From contig JAJQJQ010000021.1 in the NCBI GenBank assembly GCA_028622995.1, forward strand, positions 3,720,001 to 3,784,000: DNA of 64,000 nucleotides, given 5' to 3'. A program made the position numbers and the translations under genes. The DNA comes from Panagrolaimus kolymaensis (Eukaryota; Nematoda; Chromadorea; Rhabditida; Panagrolaimidae). Below, in pieces: positions 54,928-64,000 of this stretch (position 1 is its first letter; every line of letters starts with the position of its first letter). The notes under the pieces are model-generated. The model was given only the letters and a program-made list of their open reading frames with translations, made no database searches and was not told the DNA's origin.

Positions 54928-56243
54928 TTATCCTATTTGTGGAGCAGCAAAACACCATGGACATGCTCGTTCTCGAGGAGTACGATATTCATCACCTAAA
55001 ATTATTCTCTAATTTTGCAGCTCAAAATACATAAAATTAAAATTTGCCTACCATAATTTCTAAATTCATTTTTATACCATCTGTTATAATCAGGCTGTTG
55101 TCTTCCACCTGGATAAAGCCCAGCTAAAGTTTGCCAATACGTTGTTGTTGGACTTCGATGACGTGGGCCTGGAATTAATGGTGGTGCAGCTAAACCTTGA
55201 TTGGGATTTCCAACATTCACTCCCGCTACAGTATAACGAACTCCAATGAGATCATCAGCAGCTGAGCCTCGATATCCAACATCAACTCCAACTCCTTGTG
55301 GGCCCCATTCCACAACGCCACCAGTGTTGTCTCTCCAAAGTCGAAATATTCGTCGTTGATGACCAAATTCAACTCCATCATGCCGAACTGTAGCTCCATC
55401 ATGAGTGCCAATTTCAGTATCTTCATAAACCAATGGAATTTTAGCAGGTCCAAGGACACTGGAAATTAACATAATTACCATAGCCGCTATTAGGGGTGGC
55501 TCGTGTCATCAATGTCATCGAAAGGTTTGAGTTACGAATTTTTCTCTGGAGAAAATCGGTTAATGGAATATTGTCGGCATCGTGGAGCTCTACAACATGG
55601 CGTTTACAAATTTTTCTCACAGAAAAATTCGTAACTCAAAAAGTTTTGATGACAAGGGCCCGCAGGGCCCGTTGTCATCGAATGTCATCAAAAACTTTTT
55701 GAATTAGGAAATTTTCTCTGGAGAAAATCTGTAAAAACCATGCTGTAGAGCTCCGCGAGGCCGACAATATTCCATTAACCGATTTTCTCCAGAGAAAAAT
55801 TCCTAATTGGATGACATTTTTAAGAGATTTGATGACAATATGACACGAGTCACCCCTAGCCGCTATTGTAAAAGCTTACCGAAGATCCACGCCATTATTA
55901 TAACCAAAAGCACGGCCTTCTTTCTTGGTTAGAGTTAATTCTTTTGGTTCAAAAAGTCCAACTCTTGGACCTAAGCAAACGAGATCATTCAATCCTGGGA
56001 TGGTGCAAGTAATCAATGATCGAAGAGTAATTGGTACATCAATGCCACCTTTTCTTGAAATCCATCGCGTCGATAATCGTCCATCTCTTTTTACACGGAA
56101 TTTCAAGTTATTTCTGAAAAAGTTATTAGTCGAGAAGATAAAGGATATGGTAAAATTTACGGTTCAATAAAATTTATATTAGCAATGATAAAACTAATCA
56201 AAAATGTAAATAAAATAATTAATCGCAAAAGTAAACTTGACAT
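54928..56243 (-). CDS. Secreted protein of unknown family
   Basis: 263-aa protein in four exons (56243-56161, 56113-55880, 55458-55052, 54995-54928). A signal peptide (MSSLLLRLIILFTFLISFIIANI) precedes a beta-rich-looking region: RDGRLSTRWISRKGGIDVPITLRS, then CLGPRVGLFEPKE, then a Gly-rich segment (RLWRDNTGGVVEWGPQGVGVDVGYRG). The C-terminal half is Pro/Arg/Tyr-rich and ends in a CPWC pair close to the stop. No known domain recognised. The frame is intact across all junctions. Intron 2 would be about 45 bp without the hAT-type MITE that now fills it. The local composition is richer in Gly and Arg than the neighbours. Confidence 0.75.
55491..55858. mobile_element. hAT-type MITE in an intron, 368 bp
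   Basis: The ends are TAGGGGTGGCTCGTGTCAT and, inverted, TAGGGGTGACTCGTGTCAT. The target duplication GCCGCTAT is at 55483-55490 and 55859-55866. The interior holds several further inverted repeats built on TTTTCTC(T/C)(G/A)GAGAAAAT and GTTGTCATCGAATGTCATC-like blocks, plus a GGGCCCGCAGGGCCC near-palindrome. Confidence 0.93.
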
Positions 56244-56542
56244 TGGAAATCCGATTTGATAAAAAGCAAATGATTGCAAACATCCGTAAACTAATGATCG
56301 GGAAGAAAGACCGGAATGAAATCTTTTTCAACGCTGATAAAATGAAAGTGATAAAGTTAAAACGTGTTTGAAAATATTTTGGAGTAAGGAAGAGAAGAAG
56401 ACATGGAAAAATAGAAATTCAATAGCAAATAAAAAGTTATAAACCAAACAAAATTAAGAAATCCTTTTATTGCACAAATTTTTACATACATACATACACA
56501 GAATACAAAAAATTAGAGAAGCTTGTGTTTACGAGTCCATTT

Positions 56543-58021
56543 TCAAATTGCCATTGTCGAACTATTGCTGATAGCCTAAAAAACAAACAAATGAATGAAT
56601 GAAAAGAATGTTTATAACTTACAGCTTTGATATTGGTTTTACTTGAATTTTCTACAGCTGTTTTGACTGAAGTATCGGCAGGTGTAAGCTGACTTTGAGT
56701 TGGAGCATTACCAAGATTTTTAGCACTTGAAGCAGCACGAGCATCAAAGCTTTGAGGAGTTTGACCAAATCGATGATGAGGACCTTGAATTTCTGTGACA
56801 GAACGTTGTGGATCAGGTTGAAGAAAGCCAACACCAGATTGTTGTTCCAAATGAGCACGAGTTGATTCAGTAATTTCACGAGCAGTTTCAACATTTGAAG
56901 TAGGAAAGCATGAACTATGATTAGATGGAGTTGAGGCGCCTGATCCAAAGCTATGCGCGGTGCCAACTTCAGATGAGAGTGGTTCAATTGCAGTACCAAC
57001 ATTGGATTCAGGACGATCACGATGAATATTTGTCATTGATTCAGCTGTTCGCAAAGCTAATGAAGGAGAACATGGCGAAATTGCAGTGCTGATATTGGAT
57101 TCAGGATGATCATGAGAGCTTTGAGATTGTGCAGTTTTCAAAGATAGTTGACCATCAGCAGGTGAACGAGCAGCAGATTTTCGACGAAGAGTTCGAGGAC
57201 TTTGAGCAGTTGGAGCTAAAAAAGGATATTGTAAGACTGTTTACATACAAAAAAAAATCAAAAATAAACTTACATTTTGCTGTAACAACTTCTTCTTCAT
57301 GAATATCAGTTCCTGAAGCACTCATTTTTCCAATCTTGAATTCTTTCTTGTATTTCTTGATGACATCACGGAATAATTCACGACCCAATAAGCGACGAAG
57401 TTGATTGAGTGTTAAACGAACATCTGTTACGCTTGCTTTGACATGAGGTGATTGAGCAAGACGAGCAGTATGGACATCGGAATCATTTTCACGTGCTGTA
57501 TGAAGAGATTCAGCTTCATTGGCGGTATTCTAAAAAAGAAAGGAAAATTTTAATAATTTAAAAGGATTCAAAACAAAAACATACCAAATTAGTTGCAGAT
57601 TCAGCTTCACGTGCAGTGCGAGTATTTCCTTCAGAATGAACAAAGTAAAGAGCTCCATTAATCATTGCTGGTTGATAGAAGCCATCATCATAAGTTGAGA
57701 GACGTTCACGGAATGATCTCATTGAGATAATCTGAAACGTGATGATGAAGTAACGTTTAACGAAAACGAAAGTAAACTTACATTTCCTTTGATTACTTGT
57801 TCATCTTGAGTTGGACGAGGAACTTCATCACCTTTGACATAATTATAAGCAGGATTTGATGTTGCTGTGCGCCATGAATTCAAACCAGGAAATTGATATT
57901 GACTCAAAGTTTGAGATGGTATTCTTTGAGATGATTGTTCATGGTTGAAAGCATATTCTGAAGGTACCAATCCCAATGAGCCACGTTGATGATATCCACT
58001 TTGAACAGAATGAGGTTCCAT
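56543..58021 (-). CDS. Low-complexity nematode protein with SNVxTA repeats
   Basis: 422-aa protein in five exons (58021-57782, 57731-57585, 57529-57274, 57215-56623, 56575-56543). No signal peptide or membrane helix. After a Ser/Gln/Tyr-rich start come repeats of HTARExxS type (TRTAREAESATNL, NTANEAESLHTAREND). A charged, probably helical core follows (DVRLTLNQLRRLLGRELFRDVIKKYKKEFKIGKM). The long Ser/Pro-rich C-half repeats S-N-(I/V)-x-T-A (PESNISTA, PESNVGTA, SNVETA, TSVKTA). I know no family for it; a cytoskeletal or scaffold role is only a guess. The last exon adds just AISNSSTMAI. All junctions are GT-AG and in frame. Confidence 0.7.
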
Positions 58022-58910
58022 AATTTGAAGCCAAGAGATAACAGGAGAGCGATCGACCAACCGAACTTGTTTGAAGAATAAAAGCTTCAATGAAGAAGAA
58101 ATTGAGCTTTTATAGAGGTTATTTGAAAATTGAAGTTCGTCTATGCAAATATTTTTGATGAATGGAATGTAAAGAATTGATAAATGATGTTTTGCATCGG
58201 CTGCTTCTTAGCTGCGTACCTAAAAATTGGTTTTCCATAATACTGTAGAAAGAGTGATAGGAGAAGGCACAATTGAAAAAAAAGCGCGTGACACTTTCGA
58301 ATCTTTTTTACTCATTTTTTTGCGTCTTAGAAAAATTTTTATTTGCCTTTTTTTTCCAGCAACTTTTTAATTCTCACATAATTGTTCAAAATTTAATTAT
58401 GCTCTTTTATCATATCTTTCTTTTCCTTATAACATTTTTGAAAGCAAAGGTCAAGAATACAAGTGTTTTGGCCATTTATTTACTTGTTGCTTTTTTTGTG
58501 TTTTACTCAAAATTCTTAGGCTCTCGTAATTCTCATTGAAAAAAATGACTAGAGATCATTCATGTTAGTTGTGCATCGCGTTCTTTTTTTTTGTTTTGAA
58601 AACAACAACAACCATCGCTGACTTTGAATGTGCGAGTTAGTTTTTCATCTCTCGCTGCTATTGCTGCAACATGAAAGAGAGAGAAAAAAGGGAAAATGAG
58701 CACTATTTCTTCAAAGATCTTTGAAACTTTGTTTTGTTTTTTAGTATAAAATAAAAAAAGACGTAAACAGAATTGTTATTTATTCGAGGTTCATTCTAGT
58801 TGAATAGGTGGCGAGTGTTTTCATTTTTAGCGAATTTTTGCGCGTAGTTTGCCTTATTTATTGAAGATTTTATAATATTTCTTTTATTTTTTAGGACATC
58901 TTTTTCAATC
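58022..58910. other. divergent promoter region
   Basis: Head-to-head spacer between the SNVxTA protein gene and catalase. GTAAACA at 58763-58769 matches the DAF-16/FOXO core, known to act at catalase genes in C. elegans, but a 7-mer is weak evidence in AT-rich DNA. TTTTTTAG 16 bp before the catalase ATG is a likely trans-splice acceptor. Confidence 0.4.
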
Positions 58911-60606
58911 ATGCCTTTCCCTAATTTTGATAAATGTGATGCACAACTTGCCGAATACAAAGCTACAAAACAAGTAAGTCTTTTTTTTCTTTTATTCGTT
59001 TAAAATTTTTTTACTTTTTAGAAGCTTGATACTTTGACTCTTTCAAATGGTTGTCCAATTGCAAATCGTACTGCTTCGTTAACTGCTGGCCGTAAAGGCC
59101 CTCTTATGCAAGATCTTGCTCTTCTTGATGATCTCACTCATTTTGATCGTGAAAGAATTCCTCCTCGTGTTGTTCATGCTAAAGGTACTGGAGTTCATGG
59201 ATATTTCGAATGCACTCATGACATCTCAAAATATTGCAAAGCTAAACTTTTCTCTGAAGTTGGAAAGAAGACTCCAATGTTCGTTCGATTTTCTTTGGTT
59301 AAAGCTGAACCTGGTCATCCTGATGTTATGAGAGATCTTCGTGGATTTGCTATGAAATTTTATACCGAAGAAGGAAATTGGGATTTGGTTGCTAATAACA
59401 CGCCTATCTTCTTTGTTCGTGATCCAATGATGTTTTCGCAATTTATTCGTACACAAAAACCTCACCCTGTTACAAATCTTCGTGAAGCAAATCCTCAATG
59501 GGACTTTTGGAGTCTTCGAGAAGAATCGATTCATCAAGTAATGTGGTTATGGGGTAAGATTCATTTTGCGTGGTTCATAAATATAAAAGTTTTTTAGGCC
59601 CTCGTGGTACTCCAAAGGGTTATCGCCACATGAATGGTTATGGCTCTCATACCTTCAAGATGGTTAATGATGAAGGCAAAGCTGTTTATGTAAAGTTCCA
59701 TCTAAAGGTAAACATAATTTTCTCCTGAACGATTTAAATTTGTTTTATTTTTAGACTCGTCAAGGAATCGATTGCTTCACACGCCAAGAGGTTGCTGATA
59801 TCAGTGCCAGAGATCCTGATTGGGCTCAACGTGATCTTTTTAATGCTATTGAAAATGGAGATTATCCTAGCTGGGACATGTTTATTCAAGTTATGACCTT
59901 TGAACAAGCTGCTGTTTTCAAATGGAATCCTTTTGATCTTACCAAAGTTTGGCCTCATGGTGATTTTCCGCTTATGCCTGTTGGTCGTATAACCTTGGAT
60001 CGAAATGTCAAAAATTATTTTGCTGAAACTGAACAAGTTGCATTTTCTCCAGCTCATTTAATTCCTGGTATTGATGTCTCTCCTGATAAAATGCTTCAAG
60101 CTCGTTTATTCTCTTATATTGATACTCACTATCATCGTATGGGTCCAAATTTTGGTCAGCTTCCAATCAATATTCCACGCGAATGTCCTGCTCATACTTA
60201 TAATTACATTCGTGATGGAAACATGTGTTATCTCGTTCACTCCAAAGGTCCAAATTATTATCCAAATAGCTTCAATGGTCCTGAAGTAACTGAAAATGGA
60301 CGCAAAGATCATTCATATCCTATTGCTGGTGATGTTGACCGCCACGATGATCAAGATGACGACAACTTTACTCAACCTCAAATGTTTTGGTCAAAAGCTT
60401 TGGATGAATCATCTCGTCAACAAATGTGTGAAAATATTGCTGATAATCTTATTGATTGTTATCCTCAAATTCAAGAACGATGTCTCAAACTTTTTGGAAA
60501 AGTTCATCCTGTTTTCCAATCAACTGTCGAAGCCAAACTTGAACTTGTTAAAAAAGAACGTATGGCAAAAGCTGCTGGTGCTATTGAAGCTGATGGTAAA
60601 GCTTAA
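58911..60606 (+). CDS. Catalase
   Basis: 518-aa clade-3-like monofunctional haem catalase (2 H2O2 to O2 and water) in four exons (58911-58973, 59022-59553, 59598-59707, 59755-60606). The active-site region [19 protein letters not shown] contains the distal His. The distal Asn region is [15 protein letters not shown]. The proximal haem ligand motif [17 protein letters not shown] supplies the Tyr. The NADPH-binding/wrapping region and [12 protein letters not shown] follow as usual. One notable change is [14 protein letters not shown] where most catalases read VRFSTVxGExGSxD. The C-terminus ([10 protein letters not shown]) lacks an obvious SKL-type peroxisomal signal, so a cytosolic location is likely. 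The length fits the family. Confidence 0.97.
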
Positions 60607-60693
60607 TATGATTATTACATGTTTTTTTAAACTTTTAGTATTGTAAATTTAATTTTATTGATGTCATGTAAAATATTTTTCTATGTTAATAAA

Positions 60694-62243
60694 TTAGTTT
60701 TTATTTATTTGATGGCCTTTAAGTTCGTTGACAATTTCATGTATTTCTCTTCCTTTTGTTTCTGGAAGATATTTGTATAAAATAAATAGGCAAATCAATG
60801 ATGGAATAACATATAAAATTAGAAAAGCATAAGCTTTAATTGCATAAAATAATGGTAGCACCGTAAATGTTGCAATTACAATCATTATTGTATTAATGGC
60901 AAAGCAAAGGGATTGAACAATGGAACGATGTCTTTGAGGAACTAATTCTGAAGAGAAAAACCATGAAATTGGACCAACTCCAACACTAAAAAAGGTTTCA
61001 TTGCTTTCGAGAAAAAAATATTAGGGTGGTTAAGAATGGCGAAAATAAACTAACCCATAAGCAAAATCATAAATAATAAAACTTATCACACATCCATATT
61101 TAAAAAAATCTATTTGAGGTTGTAAAGCGGCAAAAATTACATACAATGAAACACAAATTGCATTCACTGATGCAAAAGTTAAAAACATTGTTCTTCGCCC
61201 AACTTTTTCAATAATCGTAAAACCAAGAATTGTTCCAATAAAATAAACTAATGCCATTATTGTTGAAGTCCATTGCGCAAGAGTGGATTCAACATTAATA
61301 TCTTCCAAAAACATGGTGGAAGAAATTTGAAGTGACATTTGTGCAACAGAATTTTGTGTTACTAATACACTCAAAAATAGCGCTTTTCGAAGATGTGGAG
61401 TTTTGAAAACTTCTTTAATGCTTGTCGAAGCTTCAGAATCTTGTTGTGATTCCAGAAGCAATTCTTGTAAGACAGGTTTTGTATCAACGGAAGCTCCATG
61501 ATAAAATCGAATTGAATTTTCTGCGGCTTCAACATTTTTTCTAGCAATAAATAAAAATTTTGGTGTTTCATGCATTGGAATCAATGCAATTATTGCTAAA
61601 GTTGAAGGAATAATTCCGAATCCAAGAAGCAATCGTAAATCATAACCAAAAATAAAATTCATTCCCAAAAATGTTCCAACCAAAGACATAAACGAATAAC
61701 TAATTTCTGAAGTAAAACTCATCGCTCCTCGAAGTTTTGTTGGTGAACATTCTTGAAGGCAAAGAATTAAACATTGAAAAGTTATTGATGTTGCGAAAGA
61801 TGCTAAAAATCTTCCAATAAATAACATTTCAGGTGAATAAAATATTATTGCTAAAAATCGAATGATTGATGCACCTAGGCTTACAATGTTCATCAAAATG
61901 AAAGTTATTTTACGTCCAAATTTTTCATTCATTGGAGGACTAAAATTTAAGCATTTTTTCTAATCTTTTTTTGTGTCAAAAATTGTTTATTTTTAACAAA
62001 CCTAACAAAAGTTCCAGCTAAAAATCCAGCAAACCATATATTTGCTATTAAATTCCATATCCAATTATAAGTGGATTTCGTCATAGTAATATCTCGTTTT
62101 TCTAAAGAAATATTAAGAAAATTTTTAAATTCATCAACAGGAGTATTGAGATAAGTTGATGAAAATCCATTTTGAAAATTACATGAAAGTGAAAGAATGA
62201 AAGAAATTAATGTAAGTTTAGCGGTATTTGAAAGACAAAACAT
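60694..62243 (-). CDS. SLC2/GLUT-like sugar transporter (MFS)
   Basis: 472-aa transporter in three exons (62243-62002, 61939-61055, 60985-60694). Helix 1 begins LTLISFILSLSCNFQNGFSS. A large first loop (NTPVDEFKNFLNISLEKRD) has a possible glycosylation site. Helix 2 is followed by NEKFGRKITF, the loop 2-3 signature. After helix 6, MHETPKFLFIARKN matches the PESPR(F/Y)L region. The middle loop is charged, helix 7 contains QNSVAQMSLQISSTMFLEDI, and EKVGRRTMFL gives the loop 8-9 signature. The last exon holds GVGPISWFFSSELVPQRHRS and PETKGREI, the C-terminal GLUT signature. It moves hexoses or related solutes by facilitated diffusion; the substrate is not predictable. The gene is convergent with catalase, with only 87 bp between stop codons. 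Confidence 0.92.
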
Positions 62244-62725
62244 AGAAAAAACAAAACAAAAATAAATTACTCAAAGTTGTTTTGTCATAATAAAATTATT
62301 TTTTTTGTTTCCAAAAAAGGCTCTCTTATCAAATTATTGATGACCAAATTTTTTGGGTTTTCATTGAAAAAAAAGTATCAATGATCTTTGTGGCTAAAAA
62401 TATGTGCAAAAATTTTATTTTATTCATTCAAAGGTTTAACATTTTTAAAGTTTTCAATCGAAAGAAGTATCTCAAAAAGGCAATACTTTTGTAAACGTTT
62501 GATTGCATAAAAAAATAACGCAAAACTGATGATGCTTTCTTTTTAACAAAATCTTGTTGACAGTAAAACATTTTTTCAATTTTCAAATCGAAAATTTTAT
62601 TAACAAAGATTACCAATAAAATATTATTGATATTAAACGAACACTACTAAAAGAATAAATCACCCTAAAAATCCTTTTCGCTTTTTTTTTAGAACTTTTA
62701 TATGTTGGATTACTTGGTTTTTTTT
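62244..62725. other. intergenic
   Basis: 482 bp of AT-rich sequence; no gene seen. Confidence 0.5.
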
Positions 62726-63928
62726 TCAATCTTCCATTTCATCAACAGGATTAAAAGAGCGACGAGCAACTTCTTCCAGAATTAATGGATTTAATGTACG
62801 AATTCCAGAAAGGTGTGTTTGGGAATTAGAAAATTTTGATAAAAAGCAAATGCAAAATTCACGAAGCTCTCTTGCATCAGAGGTAAAAGACATGTTTGCA
62901 AATTCGCAAACATTCATTTCATATAAGTTTTCAATAAAATATTTCTCAACTATAAACTAAAAAACGATGATGTTACTTTTGGGGTTATAAATATTTTAAA
63001 GTTTTTTTTACCTTTAAATCCTTTATATCATATTTATCAGCAAAATGAAGGAGATCACAAGCATTTAAAGCTGTAATGAGAGATTTCACATCTTTATCAT
63101 AACAATAATCGATAGCAAGTTTAATAGTTTCAGCGGGAAAATCAATAATTATGATTTTATTTTCTATTGCTTCTTTCGCTCCTGAATTAAACATTGCTTG
63201 AAAAACAGATGATCTTGCTATTAAAACTAATTTATGAATCTAAAATTTATAAGTAGTAAGAATTGGGAATCGTTAAAGTTTTTGAGGTTTGAGATTTTTA
63301 ATGCTTAGAAATTTCAGTAGCATCATATTAAAAAAAAAAATTTACCTTAAACTCGTGTTCTTTTACAAAAATGCTAATATCTTTATTATCCATTTCCCAT
63401 AATAGCTGAGATAAAGTTGAGCTGCCGCCAACTATAGGGCTTTCAATTTTCATTTCACTTACAGTAAAAGTTGCTTGTAAATCGACGCTCAATTTATCGT
63501 TGACAAAATAATTTTGTTCAGAATTTAATAGTTCATCTCGCATACACAACATTTTCCCCCATTCGCATGATTCATATTCGCAAAATTCATTCAACATATA
63601 AATTTTTTCAATTTTTTTTGAAGCGGAGTGAACAAACATTTTTACATCAACATTAATAATGGTTTTAAACTCCATTATTAAAATAAAATGTAACCGAACT
63701 TCTTGAGCATTTCCAAATTTACCATTAGGATACATTCTTAGATAGTATTTTATACCAGGAATTTTAGTAGCATAAGGGAGGCTTTGGAAATACCATAGTT
63801 TTGGAGAAGTAAATTCTTCCCTTTTTATAATCCATTTCATTGAAATATTACATTCGTTTAACTAAAAATCGCGTTAACTTAAAATAAAAAACTATAAAAC
63901 CTACAAATTTTCCATTCACCGAACTCAT
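62726..63928 (-). CDS. MATH-BTB protein (BATH type)
   Basis: 332-aa protein in four exons (63928-63905, 63861-63346, 63239-63012, 62956-62726). Residues ~10-150 fit a MATH/TRAF-like fold (WIIKREEF..., SPKLWYFQSLPY, LRMYPNGK, EVRLHFILIMEF, WGKMLCMRDELLNSEQNYFVNDKLSVDLQ). The BTB domain follows: WEMDNKDISIFVKEHEFKIHKLVLIARSSVFQAMF, then KIIIIDFPAETIKLAIDYCYDKDV and LLHFADKYDIKDLK. A BACK-like helical tail closes the protein. MATH-BTB proteins are substrate adaptors for cullin-3 ubiquitin ligases and are greatly expanded in nematodes. Exon 1 encodes only eight residues (MSSVNGKF), which is the weakest part of the model. The substrate is unknown. Confidence 0.88.
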
Positions 63929-64000
63929 TTGATAATTTTTTAAATCGATTTCAAAATTATGAATAACAAAATTATTGTAAAAAGCAATAATTTTGACAAA
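63929..64000. other. window edge, promoter side of MATH-BTB gene
   Basis: AT-rich; nothing recognised. Confidence 0.4.

Noticed and set aside
58273..58539. Hydrophobic 88-codon frame in the catalase promoter region
   Set aside because: It starts at TTG and is Phe/Leu-rich from T-rich DNA; no gene signals.

Overview
The window is nuclear DNA from an AT-rich nematode. A cuticle collagen with the nematode N-terminal transmembrane/basic cleavage layout, a divergent ubiquitin fused to ribosomal protein S27a (UBL-1 type), a serpentine chemoreceptor, a saposin-like secreted protein, a MATH-BTB protein and many 40-60 base introns ending in TTTTAG or TTTCAG all point that way. Several genes have a clean splice acceptor a few bases before the ATG, as expected for spliced-leader trans-splicing. 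Species was not determined. All multi-exon models were built by hand from splice sites and reading frame, and in each the exon lengths sum to a multiple of three.

Layout. 1-547: 3' end of a repeat-rich gene with a frameshift. 1596-5478 (minus): a protein kinase and a 7TM chemoreceptor. 8206-18313: an autonomous Helitron-like transposon, with a 1.5 kb minisatellite, an intact 2286-codon Rep-helicase reading frame fused to two Ulp1-type protease domains, and a second small gene whose upstream sequence duplicates that of the first. Both upstream copies carry perfect or near-perfect heat-shock elements. 19961-22125 (minus): a small heat-shock protein and a saposin-like protein. 23224-25356: a DEAD-box-family helicase with DEGD in motif II and one broken splice acceptor. 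25764-27977 (minus): ribosome-biogenesis factor BRX1 preceded by a heavy-metal-binding-domain protein, possibly an operon. 30159-34098 (minus): two membrane proteins. 35931-43360: muscle myosin heavy chain (1963 aa). 44298-45582: cuticle collagen. 46038-47471 (minus): calreticulin with HDEL and an upstream XBP-1-type element. 49076-49830: ubl-1. 51875-54853: SLC46-like transporter. 54928-58021 (minus): two nematode proteins of unknown function. 58911-60606: catalase. 60694-62243 (minus): SLC2-like sugar transporter. 62726-63928 (minus): MATH-BTB protein.

Non-autonomous DNA transposons are frequent. Three have 8-bp target duplications and hAT-like ends (34145-34565, 50690-50849, 55491-55858). 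One is a 1.8 kb foldback element inserted 11 bp after the ubl-1 stop codon, and one is a TCGCGA-rich palindrome inside an intron. The most unusual system is the Helitron: a protease-Rep-helicase polyprotein, an RGG/Gln-rich companion gene, and duplicated heat-shock-type control sequences in front of both.
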